DNA from: Polytrichum commune
Lineage: Eukaryota; Streptophyta; Polytrichopsida; Polytrichales; Polytrichaceae
NCBI GenBank assembly: GCA_950295325.1
Contig: OX485804.1
Span: 60,604,533 to 60,668,532, forward strand
Length of the DNA stretch: 64,000 bases
Direction of reading: 5' to 3'
The notes under the pieces are model-generated. The model worked only from the letters and a program-made list of their open reading frames with translations, made no database searches and had not been told where the DNA came from. The position numbers were made by a program, and so were the translations under genes. Numbering within the stretch: the stretch's first letter is position 1; each line of letters starts with the position of its first letter. This document shows positions 23,776-35,839 of the stretch, piece after piece.

Positions 23776-24339
23776 GTGGCAAAGGGTTAAGTTCACTCGG
23801 GGAGCTTCGGTTCTCAGTTTCTGGGGGATTAATGAGATTTGAACCCTAGATTGATGGGGTTAGGTATCTATAAGATGTTGATGAATCGTCGAGATTTTAT
23901 GCGGAGCTTGTAAGCAAGAATTAATGATGCAGCACCGGGTCAGACTCCCAATTTAGGCAGATCTGTAAATTATGTTGGAGCTATTTTTGGATCATCTTCA
24001 ACAGGGGGGGAAATGTGCATCAAGATGTAAGACTGGATTCCGTACTTCTGGAACCCTAATACCCTGTACTCTGTTTGATTCATTCCTCCGTTTACGGTTG
24101 ATGCTGAGAAATAATCAGAGCTGTGGGTTGATGAAATGTATCAATCAATCATCGGCACTCGTCATCCATCTGTTGTTTGGGGTTCTGATTCTGCAGCTCT
24201 GTTAATTTGCTTCTCTTCAATATGCGTGGAGAGTGTGCCAGTGGTGGTGCATCTCAAATTATGTCAGAGCGGGCAGTATATTGGTGCTTGTGATGATCAC
24301 TACTGTAGTAGTCATTGACATGCGAATGTATGCACAATG

Positions 24340-24850
24340 ACCATGTAGAAGTGGAACAACCATATCATGTTGAAACGTGTACCTAAGTCATGATTCCAAG
24401 CTGCTCAGGGTTCTAGGTATTGAATGTGGTTCTCCAGAGAGTATTACAACTTGCAAGCCATGGCCAGCATCCCTTGATGTTCTGCTGCAATTGCTGATGT
24501 TTCCACTTTGTGGGCTGCCATGAATCATCCTAAATAGATTAAATATATTCATCTCCTTTGAACATCTTTGAAGATGTTGGAGTGTGCAGATTTGACTGTG
24601 TCATGTGCACTTTTGTAGCAATGAGGAACCACATTGTGTTGAAATGTATCCTATACTATGATCCCAAGCTCCTAAGGGTTTTGGGTTTCGAATGTGGTTT
24701 GAAGAGTATTATAATGTGCAATTAGCCACAGCCTGTCTTCTCCTGTAATTGATGATGTTTCCACTTTGTGGGCTGCCATGAGCCTTCATGGAGTTAACAT
24801 CATCTAACTTTAATGTCTTTGAAGTCGATTTTAGAGTGCAGATGTGATCA
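24340..24850 (+). repeat. Two diverged tandem copies, about 265 bp, downstream of ATL
   Basis: Both copies carry CATGTTGAAACG/TGTGTTGAAATG, ATGATTCCAAGCT/ATGATCCCAAGCT, and GATGTTTCCACTTTGTGGGC followed by TGCCATGA, and end in AGTGCAGAT. No coding likeness. The 560 bp between the ATL stop and this repeat look like 3' untranslated or flanking DNA. Confidence 0.78.
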
Positions 24851-26111
24851 AAATCCCTACCTAATTCCCCTTCACGTTTGCAAGCATGTTTATGTTTGTG
24901 TCAATTCAGGGAATATAATTACTATTATTTCCTATGTCCAATGTCAGGAAGGTTGTGTCTCTTTTGAAATAGTGACTACCTGGGCAAGCATGTATAGTTG
25001 ATTAAGGGTTGCTCATGAAGTTGGCACTGTACTTAAAGATTTAAGATCCTCCATGAGCTGAAGCAGAACGACCACATGTGCACTTGCATTATGTTTTAAG
25101 TCCTCTTGCATAAGGTGCAATGTTATAATGTCCTGTCATCATGTCCATTCGTAATCGCTCTGTGTCATGAGGGCGCATCTACTGACTCCGCCAGGTAATA
25201 TTACTGGCCGCTTGGACTATGTAACTTATTGTTTTATTGCACCATATAGAATGCCTGGCACATCTTCTGGAAATTAATTATTGGTTAGATAATACCTTCA
25301 TTTTGTGTGTTTAGTGAGATTGATTATCATGATGCTTTACAGACACGAACATATTGTACGGCATGTCATGACCTGCACAGAATACATTATTTGGCACTAT
25401 TCTGCACTTGGCACACGCAGATCAGGAGGAGTACGAATGTTGTACAGCCACAAGGATTCTCCTGCTGTGTATATGTTGTGATTTGTGCCTTGTGCTGACA
25501 CTGGTAAATTTGAACCCCCGAACCTTGCATTTCAAACTAAGTTAACTAGTGTGCCTACAGATTCAAGCTTACATTAAGTTACCTCCATTACAGTTAATAG
25601 TCTCTTTCACGCCTCCTTCTGAGTTATTTCTGACACTGGCAACCATGGAATATTATATCATCATCGTTGTCTGCATTTGCCATGTGCTTTCTTTAGCAAA
25701 ACATAAATGGTGCACAACCAGGAGGCAGTATCCAGACCCATTAATTGTATACACCACACAAACTGGCCACAGAGTTCCAGTCCGTGTATGGCATGAATTC
25801 ATGACGCATGTTCATCATTGGCAAAGAATCTGAGTGAGTAATGAAATTAAGTCACAAGTTGTACCAAGGAATTACAGTAAATTTCAGAACACCAGTTTCG
25901 GGTAGGGTAAGTTCCCCCAAATATGCTGCCAGTAGTGCTGACCCCAAACTTGTTTTGTTTTCTTGGGGTGACCACTGACCGTGCTCCATGAAAGACTGAG
26001 GAGTTGAGTCACTGCAAACCCAGTCAAAATTTGATACGCATCTCAAAACTGCAAAATATGCTTCAACGGCCAGCATGATTCTATGCCACTTTAAAGAGCG
26101 ACTCTGCAGTA
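24851..26111. other. Unassigned DNA
   Basis: Frames at 25307-25498, 25549-25833 and 25852-26076 (-) show no recognisable domain or convincing splice structure. Confidence 0.4.
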
Positions 26112-26335
26112 TGGGCCAGTGTACGGGGAGATTTTGGGCAAAATCGGCTGAGATCCAAGTGTTTCCAAGTCCGACCGGTTACATGTTGATACCTTTTGAA
26201 ATTCCGGTTAGACTCTTGAAGATTCCTCTAAACTGGTGGCGATTTGTTTAAAGTCTTGAAGTTGAACCGGTTATTTCTCAAACTCAACCAGCCCATCTGT
26301 AATTTAACAAGTTGGATCTCCCCTTTCATAGGTAT
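26112..26335 (+). repeat. CCGGTT repeat family, copy 1
   Basis: Order of landmarks: AGATTTTGGGCAAAATCGG, AGTGTTTCCAAGTCCGACCG, TTACATGTTG, AGTCTTGAAGTTGAACCGGT, TATTTCTCAAACTCAACCAG, TCTCCCCTTTCAT. The same order recurs at 28840, 29425 and 30210. About 225 bp, noncoding, all in one orientation. Confidence 0.75.
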
Positions 26336-27559
26336 GAACTCCACAAACATCCCAATAAATGCCCCCTTTGAACTAGAGCTCGAGTTATGATCTCGAACTT
26401 GCATTTTCAGTATTTTGATTCTTGGAGTTCAAAAGATTTCATTCCAAGCTCAAGCTGTTGAGAGCTTGAAAAATCCTCAACTCTCAATAATTTGAACAGT
26501 GATTGTGCTAAAAATGATGGAAGATACTAAACGGATGAGAGTTCATGGCAAGCCATATAACGCCAACATCCCACAGCTACATTGAGCCTTCAAGTAAGAG
26601 GTGACAGATTGCAGGTTTGAAATCTTGATGGCCACCTCGAGGAAAGAAGCGGCACACTACTACAGAACTTGGCTTGCGCCACTCTAACAAGGATCCGAAA
26701 TTCTCAGGATCCACATGAACAGGCGCACATTGCTTAATAATGTTATGCGATAATTTCATCACACGAGATAAGAGTTCTCGATGAAGCCACCATTCCAATG
26801 GCACCTCAACACACAACATGGTTGAAGTGGGGCTCCAATTATATGGTGGAGAAGCCTAGGGTGTACTAGCAAAGTAAGTAGACCTATGGTGAGTTACAAT
26901 ATGCAACAACCCATGACCCAAACATGATGTTCATCTTGGCGCAAACATGTTTTCTATGTTGGTGTAAATAATTCTAGCATAGAAATACAACATTGCATTA
27001 CGTATGTGGAGTGTATGAGGTCGTGATAGAGCAATGTTGTGCCACACTTGGAGGACTTGAAGGCTCAAGAGTTGTGTATATATGGGAGTGCCTCCATGTT
27101 TGAATTGGAAACCCATTTCATTGGTGTGCATTGAATTTTTTTAATATATGTCCATTGAACCGCCAATATGCGCAAAGGTGCAAATTGTGTTGGTGCATGT
27201 AGTATGCCGTATATTTGACCTTGGGCATTGTAGTATGTTTGAACAATTTCAAATCCGGACCCATTCCATGTACTGTACAGATGCATGATTTGCTACCATA
27301 CTCAATCAAGGAAGTTGATTAATATGCATAATCACACAATTTAAATGCACTATAGTCCAACAACAATCAATCAATTAAGTAGCCTTGCAAAGTAAATAAA
27401 AAATTAAAAGCATGTTGCACACATGCACCTCTAATTTGTGCGTCTTAAAATGTGTGCCACATTATTGCATCTAAAAGGCACATGTATATGTTGGGCGTGT
27501 GAGCAAGTTGTGGTAGTAGCTTGGACCATTGCCACTTGTCGCCAATCACAATGCATTTT
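26336..27559. other. Unassigned DNA
   Basis: Short frames on the minus strand at 26577-26819 and 27065-27309 have no recognisable features. Confidence 0.4.
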
Positions 27560-28230
27560 GCACATACCTCTATGGTGGATGTTACAAAATTTGTACGAAA
27601 TTTAAGGTGGCGCATGCCTTGTTTTGTAGTAGATGTAGTTGGAGTCACATGTTGGGAACTCAAATCCTATGTTTTCAAAGCTTTGGTGCTCCCAACTTTT
27701 TCATATGGTGTATAGATTTGGGGGCAAAGGGAATTTGAAAAAAATCCCATCAGAAGGTTGTTGAGAAAGGCACGAGGATATAGATGACAACTCACATAAG
27801 AGTAGGCTCTTCAATATCCTAACATATATTGTTGGTTGAATTTGGACAACTCCCCGTATGTACTTAAAGTGCCCACAATCTTCCAACAACAACTTTCCCA
27901 CTTACCATGTTCTTGGTTAGTGAATCAAGCAACCTCAATTTCTCAGCACCTAGCTAAACAAGGACTTGGCACAAGATGGCATCCAACTGGAAGGCCTCAT
28001 GGAGTCTACCACAATGGAAAACCCTAGACATCTCACCACCACCATAACCCACATTTGATTTGATCAAACATGCCTTTCTTGCCAAAGAGTGGAACTCTTT
28101 CCACCTCGCAAGAAAGAAATTAGATGACCTTCACCTCAAGGATTTTCTCAACTATGAACTTGAACTGTGCCTGAAGCAACCATGGACACCAAACCAACAC
28201 AAAACTATTGCTACCCGCTGCACCTCAATA
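27560..28230 (+). pseudogene. Decayed LINE-type reverse transcriptase, C-terminal part
   Basis: A frame near 27651-27715 encodes KSYVFKALVLPTFSYG, then a stop, then IWG. This resembles the segment after the RT domain of plant non-LTR retrotransposons, where a Leu-Pro-x-x-x-Tyr-Gly-x-x-x-Trp pattern is common. After frame shifts and stops the same strand carries PCSWLVNQATSISQHLAKQG at about 27920 and then FLAKEWNSFHLARKKLDDLH at about 28069-28130, ending around KQPWTPN. The pieces are in one order on one strand but in different frames. Catalytic RT motifs are not visible, so only a dead 3' fragment remains. Confidence 0.5.
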
Positions 28231-28404
28231 TCATAGGCTTGCCATTTGATGAATCGGTGAGTGGTCGACTATCCCAATCTCTCAGGACAAAGATTATACC
28301 TAGTACGTTCCTATGATCAGGCAGTATAAAACGATGCGCTCTTTGTGTTGGTGTGGTGTTTCCTCTACAACTAAACTCCATGTAAAAATAGGCTCCCTTC
28401 ACTT

Positions 28405-28433
28405 CCCCTTCCCTTCCCTTCCCTTCCCTTCCC
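28405..28433 (+). repeat. CCCTT microsatellite
   Basis: About six tandem CCCTT/TTCCC units. Confidence 0.9.
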
Positions 28434-28446
28434 ATACTTAATCAAA

Positions 28447-28773
28447 TCAATCAAGATGAAAGCCGTAGCCAGAGATTCGATCAGCTGGCCAGTCACACGA
28501 ATACCAAGATGATTCTAGCTTCGAAATGGCAGGAACTAAATTGATATGGGAATCCCCTGCATTCCCAATGCAACTTGTATGCTTGTGTATGTCTTTAGTG
28601 GCCGGTGCAATGACTGCTCCTGGCAGCGAATTGCAAGCTATGTTAATTATTCCTGCTCCGGCCTCGCCTCCCACATTTAATATAATCAACTTTTCAACGT
28701 TGATGAGCACGTGGAATTTAACCTGTGTAATTAAGCTCAACTCCGTCATTCCTCCTGCTGGGCCGGCTGCCAT
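28447..28773 (-). CDS. Small unidentified open frame, 108 residues
   Basis: I do not recognise this product. It starts MAAGPAGGMTELSLITQV, has a Gly-rich centre (NVGGEAGAGIINIAC) and ends SWYSCDWPADRISGYGFHLD. Its base composition is richer in G+C than its neighbours, and the ATG lies just after a GT-containing sequence. A 105-codon frame on the opposite strand covers much of the same DNA, so one of the two is a shadow and both may be. No homologous domain, signal peptide or partner exon could be identified. It sits between a LINE relic and a CCGGTT repeat, so it could also be transposon debris. Confidence 0.22.
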   Translation of the reverse strand: MAAGPAGGMTELSLITQVKFHVLINVEKLIILNVGGEAGAGIINIACNSLPGAVIAPATKDIHKHTSCIGNAGDSHINLVPAISKLESSWYSCDWPADRISGYGFHLD

Positions 28774-28839
28774 GCTTACACAACAACTTTCTGTAGTTAG
28801 GCTTACGGGTGCTTCGATTCATTGCTTCATTGCTTCATT

Positions 28840-29075
28840 ATGAGATTTTTGGACATAATCGGCCAAGATCCTAGCTACTGTAGTGTTTCCAAAGTCCAAC
28901 CAGCTACAAGTCGACGTCTTTCGGGTTTTCTTGATGAAATGGAGGTAACTTATATATATGTATTCCATCGATTCCTCCAAAACGAGCAATAACTCTTCCT
29001 CCAGTCTTGAACTTCAACCAGTTATTCTCAAAGTCAACCAGTTCATGTGTACTAGCAGTTATATTAGTTCTCCTC
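28840..29075 (+). repeat. CCGGTT repeat family, copy 2
   Basis: Same landmark order as 26112-26335: AGATTTTTGGACATAATCGG, TAGTGTTTCCAAAGTCCAAC, AGTCTTGAACTTCAACCAGT, TATTCTCAAAGTCAACCAGT. More diverged; includes a TATATATATG insertion. Confidence 0.68.
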
Positions 29076-29424
29076 GTTCATTACTTCACTGTTCAGTGCC
29101 CTAAGGTAGATCAGTGATGGGTCTTGAATGGTTACTTTTTTCAAATGAGTAAACCTGGCACTTCTCCCATGATATCATTAGAGATAGGATTAGTACAAGA
29201 TGATTAGCAATGTATAACATTATTTAGCATGCAACTCTTGTTCAATGGGCCCTTAAAATAGAACAGTAGGATGTTCGAAAAGCTGCACAGGGAGACTCAG
29301 ATTTAGACTGAGCTTCCAATATTTCACTGTTATATCATGAGGGCCCACGTCACTGAGTAATGTTAAGTGATAACAAGATAGACGATGTACTCATTTTCAT
29401 TGAAATTTCAAAATAGTGTCTAGG

Positions 29425-29660
29425 TGAGAATTTTAGGCATAATCAAGTCAAAATCCTAGTGTTTCCAACTCCAACCGGTTACATGTTATGATCTTTCGAT
29501 TTTTCGATTTTTCTTTAATAATTTGAAGTATATTCCATAAACTCCCCCAAAGCGACTGGTAGTTTTCCCAAAGTCTTGAAATTCGACTGATTATTTCTCA
29601 AACTCAACCAATCCATTTGTCAGTAGTGGTCGATTCTCCCCATTCATTTTTTCAAAACTC
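29425..29660 (+). repeat. CCGGTT repeat family, copy 3
   Basis: GAGAATTTTAGGCATAATCA, AGTGTTTCCAACTCCAACCG, TTATTTCTCAAACTCAACCA and TCTCCCCATTCAT in the family order. Confidence 0.75.
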
Positions 29661-29754
29661 AAAAGTCCAAATTTTTGAAGCTTGGATCCCAACTCAAATG
29701 TAAACCCACAGTTACTCATGCATTTCTCTACATATTCTTATTTTCCATGGTTAG

Positions 29755-29900
29755 TTTGTTCACTATGTTCACTATATGACGATTTAGTGAGCACACGAAT
29801 CTTTACTTGATAATGAATACTATATCATTATGAACTCCAAAAATCATGATGAAAGTGGCTACGACTTGATTTAGATTTGCTACTCATGTTGTACTAATTA
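29755..29900 (+). repeat. R-family R1 tail fragment
   Basis: TTTACTTGATAATGAATACT, AACTCCAAAAATCATGATGA and AAGTGGCTACGACTTGATTT match the tail half of R1 at 13880-13980. The head is missing. Confidence 0.6.
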
Positions 29901-30209
29901 GACAAAAGATATACTATTCAAACCCATCTACTTTATATATATGCTTTTAATTTTTTTAATTTTTTTTAATGTATGAGTCATCCTGCCATTCGATCTTCTT
30001 CCTCCTTTTTGCGTCGGGTGCCAATCAATGTGACAGAGACACTCATGCGCATCTTTCACACCCACCTTGCCCCACAACTTCACTTTAACTTAACTTACAC
30101 CATGCACACACACCTTCCTCATCATGCTCCTCACTCGAGTCTTCATACGCGTTCATGTGCACTCGAGAAACGCAAGAACATGAGTACATGATACAAGTCC
30201 CCCTCTTAG

Positions 30210-30440
30210 TGTCCGGGAAAATTTTAGGGCATAATTGGTTAAAACCCTAGTGTTTCCGAGTCCAACCAAACCGGTTACGTGTTGTGATCTTTCAAATTTT
30301 CTTTGATTTTTGAGGTATATTCCACATATTCTTTTAAAACGACCGGTTATTTTTTTGGAGTCTTGAACTTCAACCAATTGTTTCTCAAACTCAACCGGTT
30401 CATTTGTAACTAGCAGCCAGCTCGTCCCGTTTATTGGCCC
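30210..30440 (+). repeat. CCGGTT repeat family, copy 4
   Basis: GGAAAATTTTAGGGCATAAT, AGTGTTTCCGAGTCCAACCA, ACCGGTTACGTGTTGTGATC, AGTCTTGAACTTCAACCAAT and TTTCTCAAACTCAACCGGTT. The minus-strand frame at 30153-30515 runs through it and is not a gene. Confidence 0.75.
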
Positions 30441-32949
30441 CTCTCTTACGTGATTGTTCCCATCACTCAATTCCTTATGTCCTATGCGACCATAATCTAG
30501 TTGTGAGTAGTTCACTCTAACCCCTTTGATACTAGTTCGGATGGTTTCTTGATTGTTTCAACTACTTCTCTTGTTCATGTTCAAGTCTATTGTGTTTTGC
30601 CACGTGGACAATCTTGATTCAATAGAGTTTGTTATTTTTGGATTAATTCAAATATGGGAGTGTGCTTTGAACCGGTTGATAATGGAACCGGTCCATGAAC
30701 CAAAACTTGACATTTGTCACCTCCGCGATTTAAAGGCAATATATCTTAAACATGTTTTTGTTGTTGTTCCTTATGTGCAAACGATTCCCAATGCATTTCA
30801 AAATTTGCATTACACTCAAAACACAACATATTTTAAACATCTACCATTGGAAATTTTTAGTTGGACATGTGTTGGTGGGTGTAAATCCATGTGCAAGGTG
30901 CATAGTTCTGGCACCGCTGCCTCAAATTACAAAGCTTCCCAAACAATAAAAAAATAATGGTTTCAAGATTTGTGATCTGATTTGAGTAGGTATATTGCCA
31001 CTCTTTTGAACGAGGGTAACATTTTATCATTTGGAGATGATTTGAATAAAGGTTCGATCAAAGAACCATCCCTAATTTAAATTTCTAAACTACTGCCCCT
31101 CAAGACCACTATTGACATTTCTATTGTAATCTCCTACATAATAGAACTTCAACGTTCAAAATTTGGATTGTGACTACTCACCTCTAACACGCAAACATCG
31201 ATACAATTGGAATTGTCAAAAACACTATAGATCTTCAACTACGTTCAATTTGTTCAATCTAATAAGCATATCCCTTGCGTGAGGCTCTTTTACATTATTT
31301 ATATGAACGAAAAAAGAGAAGTTTATTTTTATAAGTTCTCCTAAGTATGGCCCAAAAGTGGCCCATGAAATTTTTGCTGCAACCATGCGCTCCTCATAGG
31401 CCTCCATTGATGTTGTCAAGTGGATGACTACACATTTCCATAGTGGCTCATGCTCTAGTTTTGCTCAATCGTCATAATGGAAAAACCAAATTATCCAGTT
31501 TTATCTAGTAATATCCACTATATATATATATCTTAAATGTGAGAAGCAAATAGTGAATTCTCACTTTGACTTCTTATAGCGTTTGCATATTTTGAAACTT
31601 GAAATTTGATAAATATTTGTGATTCACAACTTCTACATAGATTACACAAATTTCTATTTGATCGAACGATTGAAATCATAGGTGGAGTTGCTGCAATTAT
31701 AGGGTCACACACCATGAAGTTTGCATAAGACAAGGCATTGGAGCACATTGTGTTGTATAATGATTAGCATGGATCCGTGTTGCTTGGACCATTCATGGCC
31801 CAATGCACTTGTGGTCCCCCGCCTTTCTAGAACAATGGGTTGATGGCACCACCACCACCACAGTGTCCATTGTATATTAGATTATAATGGGCTTGTGTCA
31901 ACCCTAGCTTGATGCACATGTGCATATGAATTATAGTCCTTGTTCATTCCCGCATCATCTGCTCAACATGCCAACGTTGATGGCCAGGGTTTTTACTTTA
32001 GTACAACTATTGCTCCAATGTCCATGTGCTTTCGTCTTTCCAAAGTTTTGAAATGTATAATAGGTAGGTAGAATGGGTTAGCCACGTCCCGTCCTAGTCC
32101 ATTGCACTTATGCATTTGCATCAAGGCTTTTTTTTGCACTTGTCATAAGCTAAAAGAAAGACATATAAAGTCTAAAATTAGTATTGCCCGTTGAAAGAAA
32201 AGGAAAAAAAATGAAAAATGCGTGTCACATGGAATTTAAAAAAAAAATCAACCTATCAAAAGAGAGCTCCCCTCCACCATTACCCGTCAACCTTATCCCA
32301 TATCTATGGGGAGACAATGTTCTATCTTGTAATATATGAGCCACACTTTGATATCACATTGACTTAGGAGATTTGAGTTAACTTCTGTAGTTGTAAGTTT
32401 TTTGCACCTTGTATTCGAGCAAGCTTTCCTTGCAATTTCTTAACCTACCCCTCGCCTATCAAATCCTATCTCTAGGATTTTCATATCCGCGACACTCAAT
32501 GGTATTGACCAAGTAGAACTTGAAGTGATGTGTACATTGTGTGTTGAAAACAAAATGTTTATCCAGGTTCGTGTTTGCAAACATTTTGGCTAGGAACAAA
32601 ATGTTTTTCACAATGGAATCCACTAACCTCTATGGAATTTGAATAACTTGCACTCTCAAGAGCTCGGGCACGGACGTATGAAAGGAGGTTTAGATTATCT
32701 TGGAAAATTGACAAGAAATGGCTCATGCATGTGAGGAATCTCGTGTTAGCTCACCATGGGGTTTAGGAGCAAGTTGCAAAAGTATGCAAAAATAATCCAT
32801 ACAAGACCATGAGAAATTCAAAGATCACAAATTTGCGGTGGCTAGATGAGAGGCTCTTAATTTTCCTCCAATTTGTTCGGTTTTTATTACTCTTCATGTA
32901 TGTGCAGTGGTGGTGAATAGCTTGACCAACGTGTTTCTTGATTAACTTG
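30441..32949. other. Unassigned DNA
   Basis: The longest frame, 30553-30957 (+, 134 codons), has no recognisable motif and no clear splice partner. From about 32500 onward the sequence may be upstream parts of the hAT relic, but no motif supports this. Confidence 0.4.
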
Positions 32950-33430
32950 TTTTCAATAAATCAAAACTTTTCAGTCCAAAGCATGATCCAAGTGATGAAG
33001 AAGTTCATATAACTATGTCAAACCAATAGTTGGAGAGATTGATCATACATTTTTGGATTGGCAGTATTTGAAAGCGATGCAAGTAGAGCCGAGTTGCTTG
33101 AGTTTGTAGAAACTTGGAGGCATGAATGTGAAAGCACGTCACTGTATGAGGCATGGCAATTTTGTGGGGCCATCAACAAAATGGCCACATCTTATGAAAG
33201 TTTGGCAAAAAAGTACTGACCATTCCCTCAAGTATTGTAATTTGTGAAAGAGGATTTTAAAAACAAAATTCTATCAAGAGCCACTTGCGAGCTTCATGCA
33301 AGTTGGACACTTTGGATGCTTTGAAGCGAGTATCACTATGTGGGATAGAATTGGAAAATATGATTGGAGGGCAGTATTTGAGTTATGCAAGAACATGAGA
33401 AATTGGAGAGTTCTTAGATTGGACTAAATA
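32950..33430 (+). pseudogene. Decayed hAT-type transposase, C-terminal region
   Basis: Reading across frame breaks, 33060-33220 gives ESDASRAELLEFVETWRHEC and AINKMATSYESLAKKY. Then 33228-33425 gives IVICERGF with a stop, KQNSIKSHLRASCKLDTLDA and DWRAVFELCKNMRNWRVL. CERGFS-x-N-x-IK-x-x-x-R-x-x-L followed by L-x-x-L and an F/W-rich tail is the conserved hAT dimerisation end seen in ZNF862-like hAT proteins. At least one frameshift and several stops are present. The upstream catalytic domain was not identified. Confidence 0.58.
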
Positions 33431-33784
33431 TTGTAAGATGCTCAAACTTCTCTACATTTATATTTGTAAGAACATAATTTGATCTTAAATTTCGTGCGAA
33501 AGATTAAGATGATCTCAACATGTCATTTGAAAGATAGTTTTTGATGTTGTCCCTCACATCAAAAGACCCAAAAAATAAACAAATAGTAACCCTTCACGTG
33601 AAATGAAGGCGGACCCATCAAAAAGGAGCACTGATTTGAATTCATGCCTTAGGCCATCCCCACACCATCCACTGAACATACCGTTGTCAACAGTCGTCCA
33701 TTTTGAAACTTCGGAGTGGTGATTTGCAAAAAAATAAATTATAGGTGAACGGACCTAATTCAACTTTAATCATAAACATACACA

Positions 33785-33945
33785 TTTGTCTAAGCAGTGG
33801 GTGGTAAGGTGTGGATCTAAGAATAGACAAGAAAAGACATGTGATTTTAAAGAGGTTCGACTACGTGCTCAAAATCTGTTGGGCATTCTACACTCATTAG
33901 CTAACATAATTGGAGGATCTATGTGTTCTTGTAATAAGAAATAGA
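33785..33945 (+). repeat. R-family head fragment
   Basis: GGTGGTAAGGTGTGGATCTA, AAAGAGGTTCGACTACGTGC and TAGCTAACATAATTGGAGGA match R heads at 13735-13865. The tail is diverged. Confidence 0.6.
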
Positions 33946-34104
33946 ATAATACATTCATATAACCTCCAATTTTTTGAGGAAAGGGCTAATGATAATAATC
34001 GAATTTGTAAATCATCTTTCACTAACTGTATAATTCATACCCTAGATGGGAAGTGGGCGCGGAGCTAAAGGTGTCCATTTTAAGGCTTGCTTTCCTTATG
34101 GTAA

Positions 34105-34425
34105 ATAGTGTGGACAAATGTATAGTATGAATGGTTGCCATCGGAGATTATATATAGTGAATGTCAAAGAGATTGGGTTGCGTGCTCAAAATATGATAAC
34201 TGTTATCAACTGCATAGTCAACATATTGGGGTGGGGGAAACTTATGTGACCATGTACAATAGTAAGCATGACAATCTTTGCTTTGATAATGAATAAGAAG
34301 GGAAAAACAAATATTCAAATGAGCTTCAAAAACGATGACAAAAGTGGCTAGGGCCTCAATGATTTGGATATGCTGACCACCCTGTTACTAATGTGCGTGT
34401 CATATCCTAGGAGAAGTGCCATGTC
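34105..34425 (+). repeat. R-family repeat, R1 form
   Basis: AAAGAGATTGGGTTGCGTGC, CATAGTCAACATATTGGGGT, TTTGCTTTGATAATGAATAA, AAGTGGCTAGGGCCTCAATG and CATATCCTAGGAGAAGTG, in the same order as 13715-14030. Confidence 0.68.
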
Positions 34426-34764
34426 ACTAAGGCTATGTGAACGTGGGTCGTGTGTGGTTGTGGACAAACTCCATCCAAGCCACCCATACCAAAGGCCCAA
34501 ATATGTGAGGTGTGCCATTGGGCAACTATAAAAACACTCACAAAAATGAGGTCTAGGCAGATTCGGATGAAAGGTTGTGGATAAGTCTTGCATGGTGAAA
34601 TTTGAGAGCTTGCAATGAACTTGGACGTGTTCCCAATGTGTTCCCTAAGTTCTCAATGGTGTTCCCCGTAGTGGTGTTCATGAGAGTATGCTTGGGGGTG
34701 ATGATTCATCCTCTCAAACAACATGCTCCAAAGGAAGGGGTGCAGATTTGAATCCCAATGCCGG

Positions 34765-35690
34765 CGGTTGCTCCATCAACCTCATTTTGATGGTCGACTT
34801 GGCTCCCGACTTTAAGTTGAAAATTTCCTTGTAAAATCTGTGATTAGCTGTTGAATTCGTCCTGGGACCACTTCGGTTTACACCAAGGAAAAAATGCTAG
34901 AGTGATCATGAAGTCCGAGGTCTTCAAAAGACATATTTGAAGGCTTACATTATCCAGTGACATGGTTCAACAACTTTTGTGTTGGAAGAGGCAAAAAAGG
35001 TGCTCTCGTAAAGAAAGATAAGGGCCCATGGCAGAGAAATGCTTTTATAATAAATATTGAATTGATTTTTTTGGGGGGAAAAGATGATGAAGACAAGAGA
35101 AGACAAGAGAATGGTCCAACTTTGGTGCATGGTCATTCCTCTTGGTCCACATTTGGTTTACACCTAATGAGGAACCCAAAGGCCGTGTACATTGTTTTTT
35201 TAAAGAAATCGGACTATGGAAGTTAGACCATGAAGTCAAACCATGGAAAAAGGCCATCTTCCATGGTCCGACTTCATGGTCCATGATGTAAACCGGTCCT
35301 TAGAGTTGGAAATTTCATCCAACCACCAAGTTTTGCAAGCTCTACCCGATGTGGATGGGGTCCATAGTTGGGGCAACCTTTGTAGCTTTTAGATGCAACC
35401 ATCCTAAATGAATGGCCACAATGTAGTTGCCCACGACCACATGGGAGGTGTCAATCCATCAACCTCATTTTGACAGTTTACTTGGTTCCCGACTTCAAGT
35501 TGGAAATTTTGTGCATTTGAAGTTGGAGATTTCATCCAACCACCAAGTTATGTGAGCTTTGGCCGATGATGAGAGGGCATGGAGTTGGGACAAACTTCTA
35601 GCCTTTAGCTGCAACAACCATCCTAAATGGACAACCATGATGTAGTTTGCCCACAACCACATGGTAGGCGTTCACAACCCCTCGTCAATG
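34765..35690 (+). repeat. Nested repeat: duplicated 205-bp unit split by another element
   Basis: A unit with CATCAACCTCATTTTGA, TTGG.TCCCGACTT.AAGTTG, TTTCATCCAACCACCAAGTT and GCAACCATCCTAAATG occurs at about 35304-35460 and 35460-35680. Its front part recurs at 34765-34830. Between lies 34865-35300, a copy of the repeat at 12075 with inverted ends (GGACCACTTCGGTTTACACC left, GTAAACCGGTCC right). This suggests insertion into one member of the array. Confidence 0.6.
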
Positions 35691-35839
35691 TGGGGGGAAG
35701 TAAGTTAATTCTCTTCACTACACTTTCCCCTCAAGAAACATTGAGACCTAAAAGCGGATTCATCACTTTATGTGTGGCAAGGTTGGGCCTAAAAGAAGTT
35801 GACAAAGTTGGGCTAGATTGAGGGCTTAAGGTAGATGGG

